Shown one piece after another: positions 1-14,266 of a stretch of DNA of 64,000 nt. The first letter of the stretch is position 1, and every line of letters begins with the position of its first letter. Both the position numbers and the translations under genes were made by a program. This DNA comes from Myxocyprinus asiaticus (taxonomy: Eukaryota; Chordata; Actinopteri; Cypriniformes; Catostomidae). The notes below the pieces were generated by a model. It had not been told where the DNA came from, searched no databases, and saw only the letters and a program-made list of their open reading frames with translations. The stretch spans positions 17,661,001 to 17,725,000 of the forward strand of contig NC_059382.1 in assembly GCF_019703515.2 (NCBI RefSeq). Reading direction: 5' to 3'.

Positions 1-49
1 AACAGATAACAAAACCCTATCAGCTTGCACCACATAGAGCTGCATGGCT

Positions 50-268
50 GAACTTTGGTCATTTATCCTATGCATATTAATTTTCAGTAACCATTCACTT
101 TCATGGCATCTACAGTATTTACCATACAAAGAATGTGAATGGTGACTGAGGCTGTCATTCTGCCTAACATCTTTTGTATTCCACAGAAGAAAAAAGTCAT
201 TTTGTAATAACATAAGGGAGAGTATATGATAATAGAATTTTCATTTTTGGGTGAACTATCCTTTAAAG
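50..268. repeat. palindromic MITE-like repeat (TTTAAAG...GATAGTTCA family), copy 1
   Basis: This stretch ends GGTGAACTATCCTTTAAAG and contains the partly self-complementary sequence seen again at 20541-20850, 53480-53775 and 57835-58060. Family members share terminal TTTAAAG-GATAGTT and an internal block on T-CC-A-ACC-CATATG. A similar start also appears at 29957. Short inverted-repeat elements of this kind are abundant in cyprinid genomes (from memory). Confidence 0.55.
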
Positions 269-464
269 CAGTGGTTCCCAACCCTGTTCCTGGAGGCCCC
301 CCAACACTACACATTTCGGATATCTCCCTAATCAAACACACCTGATTCAACTCATTAGCTCGTTAGTAAAGACTCCACGACCTGAATTGGGTGTGTCAGA
401 TAAGGAAGATATACAAAATGTGCAGTGTTTGGTGGGCCTCCAGGAACAGAGTTGGGAACCACTG
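269..464. mobile_element. hAT-type MITE, 196 bp, with 8-bp target duplication
   Basis: The terminal inverted repeats begin CAGTGGTTCCCAAC and continue for roughly 28 bp with few mismatches. The element is flanked by perfect 8-bp direct repeats CTTTAAAG at 261-268 and 465-472. The 8-bp duplication and CAGTGGTTC end are hallmarks of non-autonomous hAT elements. The insertion point lies in the terminus of the neighbouring palindromic repeat. Confidence 0.85.
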
Positions 465-472
465 CTTTAAAG

Positions 473-2130
473 GATCCTGAGCTATGAAAGAGCAACCTCT
501 GAGCAATTTTCTTTTATTATAAATACTATAAAAAAAAACAGTAAGTCTGTACATCCATTAATGTGGAGGCTGTAAAGGCAGATCAAATGCTAAAGCTGGA
601 CAAAACAGCCCAGTAAGCTCCAGTCTGCCTTTGTGCAGATGAGAAAGACATTCTTCATAAGCTCCTGACAGCTGAGGGATGTATAGACTATGGACTACAG
701 TCTCCACTGGCCTGCAGACACTGTAACACATGCGGACCAGATGAATGCCATGCATTTAATATTTCAGTCCAGCCATAAACCTAACAAAACATTAAAGGTC
801 ATGCACTGTATATAGGTTTATGACACATCACGTTTATTTCAACAGGTCTTGTTTCTCCACCATCCACACAAGAAGCGATCCAAATATGCATGACACTATT
901 TCAGTATACACCTCTGCCTTCTACTTCAATCTTATAAAAATATTTTTTCACAATTTGCATAACAGTCCACTAATATATTTTTGTAGTAATATGGCTCCCA
1001 TATCAATCCATTTGGTCTTACATTCATAAATGCATTTGCCACAGCATAGAACTCAGCTGTAAATTGTTTCCCGTTATCACTCAGATGCCATCGTGAAGAC
1101 ATTCTAAACCAGTGCAAACGTGTTGAAAATATTATTAGAGTCAGCATTTGCATCAGTTTGTTATCCCACCTGCATTAGACACACTTGTTGCACTCATGTC
1201 ACTGCAGTACCCCTAATGTATACTGCTGTGCTAATAAATAAACCACAATGTATACCAATTCAGTATGTATTTATACTTAAGTTATTGTGTTCTCGGGTAA
1301 ACTATGTAACAGATCAACACATCTGTTGCAAAGTTATAATTTCTAATTCTAAGTTGAATTGTAAATTAGACATAATAAATATTTATGAGGCTGCTCATAT
1401 AACTTTTCACAAACTATGAGTAATGCAATGCTCACATAAACACAAGCGTACCACATGTATACTCGAGCATCTGTTATGTGTGAATGTTCAAAGAGAAAAT
1501 TTGAAACCTGTCTGATAGACTGTCTGAATACTGGAAGAGGGCTAAGGTCATGTTAGTATTTAGCAGACACAAGACTATAGAGGGTGGATTCAATTAAAAA
1601 TTAAATTGAAATTAAAAATATTCCACCCAGAGAAAAATGTTATTGCTCAGAGGCTCCTTTTTTGTAGCTCAGGAGACTTGATTGAGTTCTCTGTTAAATT
1701 CCATGTATGTATTAATGTTGTTTTAGATGTTTCACTTAAAATTCCTTGAAATTGAAACAAATACGACAAATGTTGACATAATTTAAGGTAAAATAGTTAG
1801 TTATTGTTGACATCATTTAAGTAAAATAGTTATACAATTATTGTGAATAGCATAGCTCGTGCAATTTGATCATGGACGAATTTAATTTGAAATGTTAGAA
1901 TTCATATTGAAGTCTTTGACTTTTAATTGCAGAGTTTGGAATCTTGGCAAATCTGAGCAGAGTCTGAAACACAGTGTTACCGGTTCAAAAATTCATAGGG
2001 GCTTGGTGTAAAAATGTCACTGAAAGTGACAGAAATGCCCCCAGAAATTCAAAATGCAGGGGCATATTATGCCACAATTATGAATTCCCTCGTAACATCT
2101 GGTATTTTGTTTTTCAAATAATTTTTTAAA
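473..2130. other. no gene recognised; A/T-rich unassigned DNA
   Basis: Short open frames occur on both strands but none resembles a known protein, and none carries clear exon signals. If lrrc75a extends leftward, this stretch lies in its third intron. Confidence 0.5.
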
Positions 2131-2136
2131 GCCTAA

Positions 2137-2345
2137 CACCATGTCTACACATGGCGCGTCTGCAACGGCTTGAGGCTGTCTACACTGGACATGCCGACAC
2201 AAACGTTCTAAACCATTTGTTTGTTTTGTTGGCAGTAGTAGCAAAATGGAATGGGACACACAACAGATGCGTCCAGTGTAGACAGCGTCATTGATTATAA
2301 TGGGTTCTATTGCTTTTTGACCCTATATGGTATAGACAGGGTGTA
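2137..2345. repeat. MITE-like element, GTCTACACTGG family (copy A, antisense)
   Basis: The left end CACCATGTCTACACATGG and right end ATAGACAGGGTGT form imperfect inverted termini. Positions 2157-2222 are close to the reverse complement of 35508-35573 in poldip2 intron 8, which identifies a shared family. Confidence 0.6.
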
Positions 2346-3160
2346 ATACATTTAAATGTATAGGTAACAACTTTACTTAAAATGGGTGTAAAAAATTTAA
2401 ATGGAATCATAAAACAGTGTTTTTAAAGAAATGCCCTCATAACGGTATGACAACGATGACGATTATCCAAAATCCAAATTAAATTATGGACTGTTTGAAT
2501 TTATATTTCCATATCAGTCTTACTTTTAATGTTGAAGGCATCATGGATAATGATCGACATTTTTTCTATAGGGGATCTCGTTTGTGAATTTTCTTTCCTA
2601 TGTGCATCATCAGGTGGTGATCGCAAAAAAAAAAAAGTTTTTACTCCAATTTCACATCTACTTCCCAATATACTGGTCGGCTGAATTCACGTCAGTACAC
2701 ACTGAGTTCAGGCAGAAAAAACAAAGGAATTTGAGAAGGTTAATGTAGAGAAAAAGGAAACCCACAGAGACATGCAAGAATCGGCAACAAGCCCAGCAGA
2801 GAGGTGAGAGTGTTGTCAGAGGAACCATCCCTTTTTACCTCAACAGCTGCATTCACATCTGCGATAATAACCCACACAGCACTAAATAATGCAAACACTA
2901 CACCGATCAGAATAACAAATGTAGAGTCATGTGTGGTGTGATTCAGTCAACAAAAAACACCCAGCTAGGATTAAACACAACCAAAGGGATAAGAAGGAGC
3001 AAGTATTGAATTGGTCCCACACAGAACATGCCTTCACATTCCAGCTTAAACACAAATTGAATGGGAACAATAGCAGCCAATGTTATGATTTTGCCAATAA
3101 GTTAAATTCTGACAGTCCGTGGCTATGTTCAGAATACTACCATAATAGTCTTTCTTACTA
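2346..3160. other. no gene recognised
   Basis: A/T-rich sequence with a short A run near 2625. No exon, RNA gene or repeat family is recognised. Confidence 0.4.
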
Positions 3161-3164
3161 CTGA

Positions 3165-3640
3165 TGCAGTATACTGTATACAGTATGTATACTGTGCACA
3201 GTATAGGAATTTTTGTAATGCACACAATACTCGGATGACCTACTATTTGCCAAAATGAGCAGCTTACAGCGTGGAATACAATATGCCAAAATGCAATGCA
3301 TGCACTCAATTTGGCATTTTATTTTTGGTGTGATGGATATACCGGAACATTTCAGCCCGTTTTTTGGCATCTCTTTCATTACTCATTATTTGATCAGGCT
3401 GCCAAAATACATTTTTACACAAAATTGGATCAAAAATGTTTTTATTTCCCAGATGATAACTGAATGGCACTGGCCAAATTAAACATGGAATGTGATGAGG
3501 TCATGTGATAAAAGTAGTGACATCGTGATAACAATGTACTGTTTGAAAGGTTTATCAAGGAATAAAGCATTCTGTTTCGCTTACTATTAAAAAAATATAT
3601 AGTACATAGTATACAGTATATACTGCAGTTTTTAGTAAAT
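3165..3640. repeat. probable MITE with ATACTGTATAC-type termini
   Basis: The left side is rich in ACTGTATACAGTATG and ACTGTGCACAGTATAG; the right side has the complementary ATAGTATACAGTATATACTG. Together they make a long imperfect inverted repeat enclosing about 400 bp. The ends and target duplication were not resolved. Confidence 0.45.
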
Positions 3641-4678
3641 AGTGAGCTAGTATTCCATTCTGCACATAGCGTATTTGTTTCATTCTTCCATACGTCATTA
3701 CAGACATGGTTCAGGCACAGCATTAGTGAGTTAAGCTCTGAATGAAGTTTTCAGTTTCTCTTTTAGCATTAACAAAGGAAAAAAATAGAGCCCAGTATCT
3801 TCTCATTTACACATTACACACACGCAATCTGTGTTATGACTATATTAATGGCAGCTGGAAAGGAACCACATAAGTATGAGTCTACGCCACAGAACCATGT
3901 GTTAGTGAAAGACCACACGGCACGCTGTGAGAGCCAGCAGTTCTCTTATTCACTGACTCTGCAGAGTAAACACGGCTCTTCTCATCAATGAAAGAATTGC
4001 AGACTGCTGAAAGCCCTTCTGAGGTGCTCATTCACAGGTGATGATATTGGTATACACAGCTGCTCTAGTTGTAATGCAACATTAGATATTATCCAGTAAA
4101 TCAATTTGGGGATATCAGGAGTGTAGGACCCAAACCTCAAATGAGTCACACCATTAGCGATTTTTAAAACCGTAATTAATCCCACAGTGCTGAATCAGTA
4201 CGTAAACAACTGGCAGAGTGATGATTCATTTTGACTGGCTGCTCTGCAAAGCCAGGGAGCCTTTTATTTTTATACCAACAAATCACTTTAATTAATGAAC
4301 AAATTGAGGCACTTGCGAGCAACTAGACTAAAGTATGTGGGCTGGAGGCCATGACATCATCAATTCAATTTATGTAGCTTAAAAGACAGGTTTTGATGTG
4401 AAATGGAGGTACTGTAGTTATGCGAAATTATTGATGTATACTGAAGGAAAAATTAGATCTCTTTAATATTTCAAATGATTCTTGTAGACAGCAATGAGAT
4501 TAGATGGAGAACAAATGGAGATTTCTCCTGCTTCTCAATTGTTTCTCTTAAGAAAAGGACCACAGTAATCTTGTATGCGTCTCCTCTAGAGTGTCTCACA
4601 CTGTGCTCAGATTTTCTAAGATACCAGAGTCTGAAATCAAAAGTCTGAGATTTCAATATGAACTCAATACAAAATATC
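3641..4678. other. no gene recognised
   Basis: No coding exon matching the expected lrrc75a LRR exon is present on the minus strand here, and no repeat family was identified. Confidence 0.4.
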
Positions 4679-5205
4679 TTGACGTGAAGAGAAGAAACAA
4701 GAAATGAAGAGATGAGATGAGAAGAGGCGTGAAGATAATATAAGAGAGGAGAAGAGAGGAGACATGAAGTGAAGAGACGAGACATGAACAGATGAGATGA
4801 GATGAGAAAAGAAGAGATGTGAAGAAACAAAAAAGAGATGAGTCGAGATGAGATGAGAACAGACGAGATGAGATAAGACGTGAAGAGAACAGACAAGACA
4901 AACAGAGATGACAAGAAAAGAGACAAGAAAAGAGACATGAAGAGAAAAGACAAGGGACAAGAAGAGAAGGGACATAAAGAAGAAACAAGACAAGAAGAGA
5001 CAAGAGACTAGGCATAAACAGTCGAGACAAGATGAGAAGAAACGAGACAAGAAGTGACAAGACAAGACGAGACATGAAGAGAAGAGACAAGATGAGAATA
5101 GCTGTGAAAAGAATAAATGAGACGAGAAAAGACATGAAGACGAGAAGAGACTAGATGAGAATAGACATAAGGAGAAGAGACAAGAGGAGAAGAAAGAGAA
5201 GGTGA
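4679..5205. repeat. long polypurine/polypyrimidine low-complexity tract
   Basis: About 520 bp of almost pure purine on the plus strand, built from degenerate GAGATGA, GACAAGA and GAAGAGA units. Overlapping minus-strand open frames of 160-182 codons are Ser/Leu/Phe-rich by-products of the repeat, not genes. On the lrrc75a sense strand it is a CU-rich intronic tract starting about 110 nt after the exon 3 donor. Confidence 0.95.
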
Positions 5206-5313
5206 CATGCATGCATGGTAAACTAAGTCATTTTAATTTATGAGGAAAGACAGCAGATGCCCTCCCTGCCTAAATCAAAGCCCCCTCTCTGCCTGTCTGT
5301 TCAGCTTTCTCAC

Positions 5314-5426
5314 CAGGCCTGCGGCTTCCTCTTCAGTAGCCCCTGCCGTCTCCACTGTGAGTGTGGGCTCAGGTGGTAGGTCAGCTGACGGCACACCTTC
5401 TCCATGGCACCCAGAGCGTCCCCCTC
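5314..5426 (-). CDS. lrrc75a: lrrc75a coding exon 3
   Basis: The exon begins [19 protein letters not shown] and ends in KRKPQA plus two bases of the next codon, with a GTGAGA donor. The remaining C-terminal LRR part is not in the window. On the transcribed strand a ~520-nt CU-rich tract starts about 110 nt downstream of this donor. Confidence 0.9.
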
Positions 5427-8400
5427 CTAAAACACAGACAGAGAGAGGGCATCACTCAAGCCGTAAAACAAAGCAGGTTAATGGGGACTGGAAGAAGATC
5501 AGGGACTCTGGGTCCTCGAGGTAAAATACTAATTTCTTTGACATCTGTGATGACAGAGGAGCTATATGGACTGAACAACATGCCACAGACTCTCTCTGGC
5601 TCTATCTTTACACCAGCCGAGGCTCTGTAAGTGTGTGAGTGAGTGCATGTACAGGTTTTAATGAGGGCAAAATGTTTGAAAATGTCCTTACTGAGGGCCT
5701 GGGTAGCTCAGCGAGTATTGACGCTGACTACCACCCCTGGAGTTGCGAGTTCGAATCCAGGGTGAGCTGAGTGACTCCAGCCAGATCTCCTAAGCAACCA
5801 AATTGGCCCGGTTGCTAGGGAGGGTAGAGTCACATGGGATAACCTCCTCGTGGTTGCGATTAGTGGTTCTTGCTCTCAATGGGGCGCGTGGTAAGTTGTG
5901 CGTCGATTGCGGAGGGTAGCATGAGTCTCCACATGCTGGGAGTCTCCGTGGTGTCATGCACATCGAGCCACTTGATAAGATGCACAGATTGACTGTCGCA
6001 GAAGTGGAGGCAACTGAGACTTGTCCTCCGCCACCCGGATTGAGGTGAGTAACCGTGCCACCACGAGGACCTACTAAGTAGTGGGAATTGGGCATTCCAA
6101 ATTGGGGAGAAAAGGGGATAAAAAACAAAATTCCTTACTATTTTAAAGAATTATACTGAAAACTAGGGGTGTAACAATCCATTGATTTGGATCGATGCAT
6201 TGATCATTTAACCATCGATGCGATGTCATCGACAAAATGTGTAAAGATTGATGCATATATTTTTAAGATGCACCTTTATTTTTAACGCTCTAATGCCTGC
6301 TACGTCCGTACTCATTTCTGTCATGCAATGCAGCAACCTTATGATATCCATCTCGCTTTATAAGCGCTAAATATGCTTCTCATGTGGTACACGGATGTGC
6401 GGAGTGATTAGCCTTTTTCACATGAATCGGAAACTACGTCACCACAGGGTAAAGTTACTTCCGCTACAGCTTTGTGGCTATTACTTTAGTATACATTTGC
6501 CTCGAATAACGCTACTTACCTCTTCTGTATGGTCTGTTTTCCAACGAGTCAAAATATAATGTACACAGAAATTATTTATAATCTATTCCCAACTGATTCG
6601 GCTACTCAGGCTGCAGTCTCTTTTGAGTTTATATGCTCAAATGCAGCGCTGGTGTGGTTTCTTCACCAGCTCCAGTCTCATTAGCATAAATGAGAATCCT
6701 CGCATCACTGTATCATGAGAAATTTATTATATAAAGCTTTATATACTACCAGCACAGATGCAAAAATACAAATAAAATTTACTATATCTCATTGAACCTC
6801 GTATTAAACTCACAAAAATGTTAAATGCAGTACAAATGTATAAATAATCAAATTGATGAAACCAAGTCACCCTGTCAAATTTATTTACCTATTTTCATAA
6901 ATTATATATATTATATACACAATGTGCATTAACCCCACCATCCCAGTAACAGAGCAGCAGAGAGCAATAAGGAACTGTGCAATAAACAATGCGTTTTATA
7001 CTGATTATAACAATATTAACGTGTGCAAAGCACTTCATCGGATATTACAGCGCAGATTTACATAGTAAGAACATTAGCTACATACATTTCTCAAAAACAG
7101 TCTCACGAAAAAACAGCCGTGTCTCACGAAGGGAATATTTTTCTGAACATTTCACAGCCATGGTTCCAATCTTTTATTTATAGGGAAAATAAAATGACTA
7201 TGAAAAAATATATATCTTATTTTAAAATTTACTTTAAAATGTCTTTCAACATGCATGTTAAGATGAGCAGAAGAAGAAATAGTTCCCATCCTGCATAAGT
7301 ATTTGCTAATATAGCCTAATCCTTTTTATTTCACTTTGAGGCTTTTGATTATTGTTCATGTTCATGGTAACCAAACAATAATATCCCTATTTAGATTTTT
7401 TTTTTAGAATCGATATTTTTGTGAGGATCGATATATTTGATACAACATCAGTATCAGAAGTGTCCATACTTCAGGATCGATCCGCCCATCCCTAGTCACA
7501 AGGCTCGTTCAAACAAGAGGGATCAGTGCCTTGTAGAGGTAATGATAGAAAATCAGAGAAACAGCTTCTGGAGTAAATTAAACCATGTTAAGTTAACCAT
7601 GATTTTACTAAACTAATATTGTAGTAACAACTTTTTTTCTTTGTGGCTGTAACCATGGTTTTACTACAATTATTGTAGTAGTAACCATGGTTAATTGTGT
7701 GGTAACTATGTTTAACTAAATGCCATGGTTAAATTATAGTTACTGTAGTGAAACCATGGTTAATTTTTGTAAAGGTAAACAAAACAGAAGTCTAATAATT
7801 TTGTTTAGGCTCACAAATGTAAAAAACAAATTATTATAAAAAAATAATGACTTGAATTATGACTAAAAATAATATTTTTAATTACCCATTTCATCCCAAG
7901 AAATCGCAAAAAAATCTATTTAATAGAAGTATCAGTATCGACGATATTGGACTTGAAATCATTGGTACTGGATCGTAAAGAAAAAAAGTGGTATTGCCAG
8001 TGGTCGATTTGTAAAACAATTTCAAGTGGGATGGTGTTGTCAAATAATTGTTTTTAAATAAAAAATACTAATACTTATTAGATAAGGGTCTAATACTTAT
8101 GGGTCATTGACAAATAAGGATGTCCAAGGTGTTAAAATGAGACAACTTTTCAAAATTTAGTTTAAAACACTTGTGTCATGTTCTCTGAAATGTTATCTTG
8201 GTGTCCGGTTTGGTTTCATACATTTCTGAAAAAAGTAAAAATGTGTGATGTGGTGTAACCATCAATTAAAAGGTATTAGCTATTATAATACTTTTATTGC
8301 AACCTGAATACATGAGAGTATAAACAACTTAATTAACTTCCATTAATTTCCAAAAAGTTTTCAAACACATTTTTCAAGGTAAAAAAAAAGTATTTTTTTA

Positions 8401-11400
8401 TAAATATTATGGATTTTTGAGTCAAGAATATCAATAAGTATTCTCAGGGTTCCACTACTATGACTTGAACAAAATGTGCCTTTTCATAAAAATTTCAAAA
8501 TTAATATCAGATGTTTTCAAAACTTCATGCTCAGACTTGAGGGTCTAAAGGTGTCTGCTCTGTTTTATGGTCAACATAAATAACAAAATGGCTACCATGT
8601 TGGTTTCACCCAGTGACTTTGTGGACAAAAGCGTTTTTAAATATGAATTATATTTTAGAACACATTTTTTAAAAATGCACTTGTCACACCATAATTTCTT
8701 TTTTCAGGAATTTTAGCTTTTAATGAGACTTTGACATTTTTTTACTGTCTCTGGACACCACATGATATTTTTTACTTTAAGCCCCAGAAAAAAATATCAA
8801 TATGACATTAAACTCAGAAATTGGACATTTCTCATCATTGCTTCTATTGCTCATCATAGAAGAGGTGTTTTCAAGTAAATGGTTTGTGTGAATTGCATTT
8901 TTTGAAAAGTCTGGTCAAAAATGAGCATCACTTCATTAACCCTTAGGACACATTGCCATAATATGCACCTTTTACCCTCTGTTATTGTATTTTATAATTA
9001 ATTTTGTGAAAAGAATCCACGTTATGATCATGAAAAAGTTTTTTTTCTAGATCGCTCGTCCACTGTCACAGACACATTTTTTCTACTACAATAACCAAAC
9101 AAGTAAAGGAAGTTTGGGCTGTTTCTATGAAAGATGCTTAAACAGTGGTGTAAAAAAGTTGTTCTACACACAAAAGCGTTTTATGGGTGAAACCCTGAAA
9201 ATTGTTTGAATTTAAACCATGTACATGTTGTAAACTCGTCATAGCAATATCTTACTTTCTGTTCTCTTCTATTTAAAGAAAGACAAAATATTTTCTTGAA
9301 CTGTTCTCTTGGCCATTTTTGAAAGTGCGTAAAACTTTGAAAACTTGCATTTGGGGATGTGCGAGACTAAATGGTTCTGATGCTGCTAGTCGACTCTGGA
9401 ATTACTAGTTGGTTAATATTTCCCCCCATTTAACTGATCATCATTTTTACACATTTACATTTGGCTTTATATTTTTACAGAGGCTGCGCTTATTATATTG
9501 TCATATTAATGTTACATATTTTAAATAGAATTAATAATACAAATATTATTTAAAAAAGAGAGAATATCTGGAGCAGATACAGAGTTTAATTTCAACTCAG
9601 GCTGCGCGTGCTTCTTCCCTCTCTCACTCGTGACGCGTGCAGGAAAATGGCCTCTCGCTAGACAAGCAAACTCAGCAAAGTAGCTATGATATCCTTTCGG
9701 TGGTGGTGCGGGAATCAGATTTCCAAACGTTTGAAAGTCCCAAAGGATGTTTTAACATTTGAGTCTTCTTAACATCTGTGCATGCTTGTACGTTATTTTT
9801 CCACTGTGCAGGCTTTTTCAAGCACAGGATAGCAGCCTCAGGTGAGTCAAGTCCCGTCTTTCACCAGACCATGTCGACGTGTTAATTTTGCTCATCAAAA
9901 CATTTATGCTTTTGAGTAAGTAGCCAAGAAAATGAGGTGCTGACTGCTTAACGTGTTAAACTATATTTTATTCTGTGTGCACGTCATGTTTAGGCACATT
10001 AGGTTTATTGTAGGCTACATCACAGGCCTATTTTTTTCTATCCTATGGCTACTTTTTTTTTTTTTTTTTTACATCATAACTGTTATTGGTTAACGTTCTT
10101 TACCGAACAGCTGTCATATTAGATCAATGGCTAATGTACGACTGCACGTTGTGAATTATGCACAACCTTTCAGAGCATTTTTTCTCTCTCATAGATTTGG
10201 CTTAGTCTGCCTGTTAATTATTTTCAACACCCCAGGCTGGGTTGCTCTATTGGTCCTGCACTATTCATTCCATTTTTTTCAATAAATATGCCTGTTAAAT
10301 ATTCACTAACATTGATTCAGTGAATGGTGTCATGTTCTATATTTAATGTACAATGGTCATAATGCAAGGCGAGCATGTCGCAGATAATACATGATTTTTC
10401 TGTGAAATTTAGCTTTGGATTTGGAATAGATTAAATATTTTAAATGGGTCGCATAAATAATTTTTTTTTTTTACTGTTTTCTGTCGGTTTCTTTTTAGAC
10501 TGGCTGACTAGTTGTCTTCAAAATTTCTGTTTAAACGTCGTTCAGCACATCCCTACTTGCATTACCTTCAGTGACGTAAGTTTCATATAAACACTAGGAA
10601 GGACAAGTCAACCCATCGCTAAACTCCGACATCCCTATTTGCCAGTTTTTTTCAGAAAACCAGCGTCTTTTCGAAGTGGAGAGAGAGCTTGCATGCTCAA
10701 GGTTTCCAGATTGCGTGACTAAAGCATCACCCTGACAGAATATTTCCAAACTGTACAAGTGTCCAGATCTAATTGGGGGATTTCACCTATATAAATCTGT
10801 CAACCCCACACGTCGAAATCTAATTCTGACCGGCTAATCACTCTTATTTAAAATCTGTTATTTATCAAACGTAGAAAATTTAATATTTTACTTGTAAGAT
10901 TGTTATATAAGTAATCCATGACAAAATTGATCTAAAAGGGATGGTAAGGGGGGATGGTGGTTTTACAAGGTGGATGCTTTTTGGTATTTCTTGCAACAAG
11001 GGGGATGGCATCCCCTCGCATCCTCCCTCAACTCGAGCCCTGGGTATCGCCCATCCCTACTGCCCTGCTTCTCATTCTGGAGCTGCACAGCTGCCGATGA
11101 TTTTCTCCACACTCATGCTGTTTTACTTGCAATAATGCAGAGCCAACCCAAACAGACATGGAGAATAACGATGAGAATTTATTATCTTATTTTTATAGTT
11201 ATTTATTACCAGTGTAGTCTAAGACCAGTAGCAGCTTGAATATCTGGTATTCAGTATGCCTTCCTTAAAGTTGTCAGAATGTTAATTAGAGCTCTGTAGA
11301 GTCGCCAACAAAGCATAAAGTCAGATCAAACATTTACACACTATTTAATTTGTATGAAGACTTTGATTTCAACAGATCTTGATCACGTTTCAGTGGCCAT

Positions 11401-12007
11401 TGCTGATACCGGAAATGTTCCGTGAGGGCCATCCCCAGAAGCGAGAAACGCAGAAGTGTGAAAAAGGCCTATTGAAGTTGCGCTCTGCTCTATCCGTGTG
11501 CGCGCACATCAACAGGGCAGTGAGCTCGGGTGACAGGATAGCGTGGAGCTGCTCACAAGACCGATTAAATCGGGATTCCCTCAATATCATGGCGCATGCG
11601 ACACGTTTGAATTCTGCATGAGAATTTTTGCTTTTAAAGCGCTTTGGAGCAATTCAGCCATGTCAAACGGCTAAAGAGCCCCAATATTCTGAACAGAGCT
11701 GACGAGGTAAAGAGAAAACACCTGCTCTGCAGCCACATCAATTACAAGACTTTTCACATCTTCACATCAACACCCTTACTAACATTTATCACAGTAAACG
11801 GTAACAGAACTTTTCAATACAACCGTGGAAGTTGTAGCTAAGAAAATACAGGGATAGCACATACTCTCCTGTCGTGGGTATTTTGGATTGAGAGACTTGA
11901 TTGACTGTTGTAGAGATGACAAATTGTCACTGTAGTGTTTATCTCATTCCACAAGGCAATGAGCTGTCGTCAAACGATTGATGATCACTTGTATGTGATT
12001 GTATGAC

Positions 12008-12074
<67 letters not shown>

Positions 12075-14203
12075 ATATGTATATATAAACATTTATTCAG
12101 CATATATATATATATATATATATATAAGCCTCAGTAATATGCATATGCAGTCAATTTAACTGAATGTATATATATATATATATTCTGTTTTAAGTGAAGT
12201 ACCTTATTATACATCGGATCACTGGCTAAGAGAATTGAAAAAAGACTGTATCGTGATGAAACTGCCAATTTACACAGCTAGTCCTTACTATTTGAAATGC
12301 TCATAAATTGGCCAAATCGTGTTTTGCATTAAATCTACTGCTATCGACAGGTTTCTGTGAGGTTTAGGTTTAGTTTTAGGCTTTGGGTTTAACAAAATAT
12401 AAATACTTCTGTACAAAAACCCTGGGATATATGAGATGTCCTCGCTAATAAAGTGAAACCAACATACTATATGGGTGTGTTTTGATGTCCATGGTAAAAT
12501 GCATTAGCACTTAATGTATCAGCAGATACATGCTCCACGACAGCACATCCCTCCTCCTTCCCGGGCTTCGGCACCAATGTAACAAGGTTAAATGGGAAAG
12601 GAGCAGGCGGGATCCGGCTGAACAGCCAAAGTAATATTTCAATTAAACAAAAAGACACATAACACAAACATGCACATGGCAGATGCGTGTGGCTCTCTCT
12701 TTCTCGAACTGCCACGTCCCGCTGCATTTATCCCTCTTCTCGGCTGATTAGCCCGACTGGGGGCCGGGCATATGTAGTCACGGCCCGGACCCACCCTCCT
12801 CCTCGTCACAAACTATCCTCCTTACTGAGAAGACACAGATTCTCCAGAGATGTCTGAACATTTTGAAACAGTTCTCAACTCTCCTTCAGTTATCAATGAT
12901 GAGGCCATCAACAAGATGCCCTAGGTTGCAGTCAATGACTCCATGGATGCTCCACCAGAAGAGGACAAAGTGAAGAAAGCCATCAACCAGCTGTCAAGTG
13001 GTAAAGCCCCAGGGTCAGATGCCATACCAGCAGAGGTGTACAAAGTCGGCGGTTCCATGCTGCTATGGAAACTCCCTGAGCTGTTTCAGTCCTTCAGGAA
13101 AAAAGGATCCATTCCATTGGAATTTAGAGAATCCATCATGCACCTCTATAAGAGGAAGGGGAATCGCCAGGTATGTGACAATCATCATGGAATCTCGCTG
13201 CTCTTGACAGCGGGGAAAATTCTTGCACAGGTTCAGCTGAACCGTTCAATCACTCACCTGGGGAAGGGCTTACTGCCAGAATCATAGTGCGGCTTCCCCA
13301 AGGGACATGGGATCATAGACATGATCCTCGCTGCATGCCAGTTACAGGAGAAGTGTCAAGAGCAGAATCGTGAACTACACAACTTTTGTGGACCTCACGA
13401 AAGTGTTTGAATCTTGTCAGTCGCCAGGACTTGTGGAGGATCATGTTGAAATTCGGCTGTCCAGACAGATTCATACTAATGGTTCGTCAATTTCATGACA
13501 GTATGATGGCGCGTGTCCTGGATGACGGTGAAACATCTGAGGCCTTCCCAGTCTCCAACGGTGTCAAGCAAGGGTGTGTTTTAGCACCCACTCTGTTCAA
13601 CATGATATTCTCTGACTGATGCCTTTCAGCACTGCACTGAAGGAGTAGGCCTGAGGTACAGAACTGAAGGGAACCTATTCAATCTGAGGCAACAATGTGC
13701 CATCACCAAGGCGAAGGAAACTGTGCTGTGAGACTTTCTCTTTGCTGATGATTGTGCTCTGAATGCTAGTACAGAGCCAGAAATGCTAGTCAGTATGGAC
13801 AAGTTTTCATCTGCATGCAACAACTTCAGTCTCACCATTAACATCAAGAAGACTGAGGTCATGCACCAGCCAGCTACCCACGCCCTGTACTCAGAACCAT
13901 CCATTACTGTAAATGGACAGAGACTTCAGGCAGTGGACCACTTCATGTACCTGGGCAGTACCCTTTCCCGAGCAATGTCAATCAATGCTGAAGTAAACTG
14001 CAGAATTGCTAAAGCCAGCTTTACTGGGAATGTCGAGGGATCAGCCTACCAATGAAGCTGAAGGTCTCCTAAGTAGTGGTGCTTCCAACCCTGCTGTAAG
14101 CCTGCGAGACGTGGACTGTCCACCAGAGTCATGCATGACGGCTCAATCACTCAAATCAGATGGCAGGACAAAGTACCCAACACTGAAGTACTTACCAGAG
14201 CCA

Positions 14204-14266
<63 letters not shown>

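Noticed and set aside
4471..5212. Overlapping minus-strand open frames of 160-182 codons, Ser/Leu/Phe-rich
   Set aside because: They are read out of a purine/pyrimidine low-complexity tract in three frames at once; no domain or splice context.
1..5313. Expected final LRR exon of lrrc75a
   Set aside because: No minus-strand frame with the expected LxGNxLT-type leucine-rich pattern was found; the exon is likely outside the window.
5697..5765. Possible tRNA gene
   Set aside because: The tRNA-like head is followed by the conserved SINE body, and a second full copy exists at 19539-19973; arm pairing is degraded.
11379..11621. 80-codon open frame on plus and its minus-strand shadow
   Set aside because: No homology, splice signals or family motif; probably chance in a GC-richer patch.
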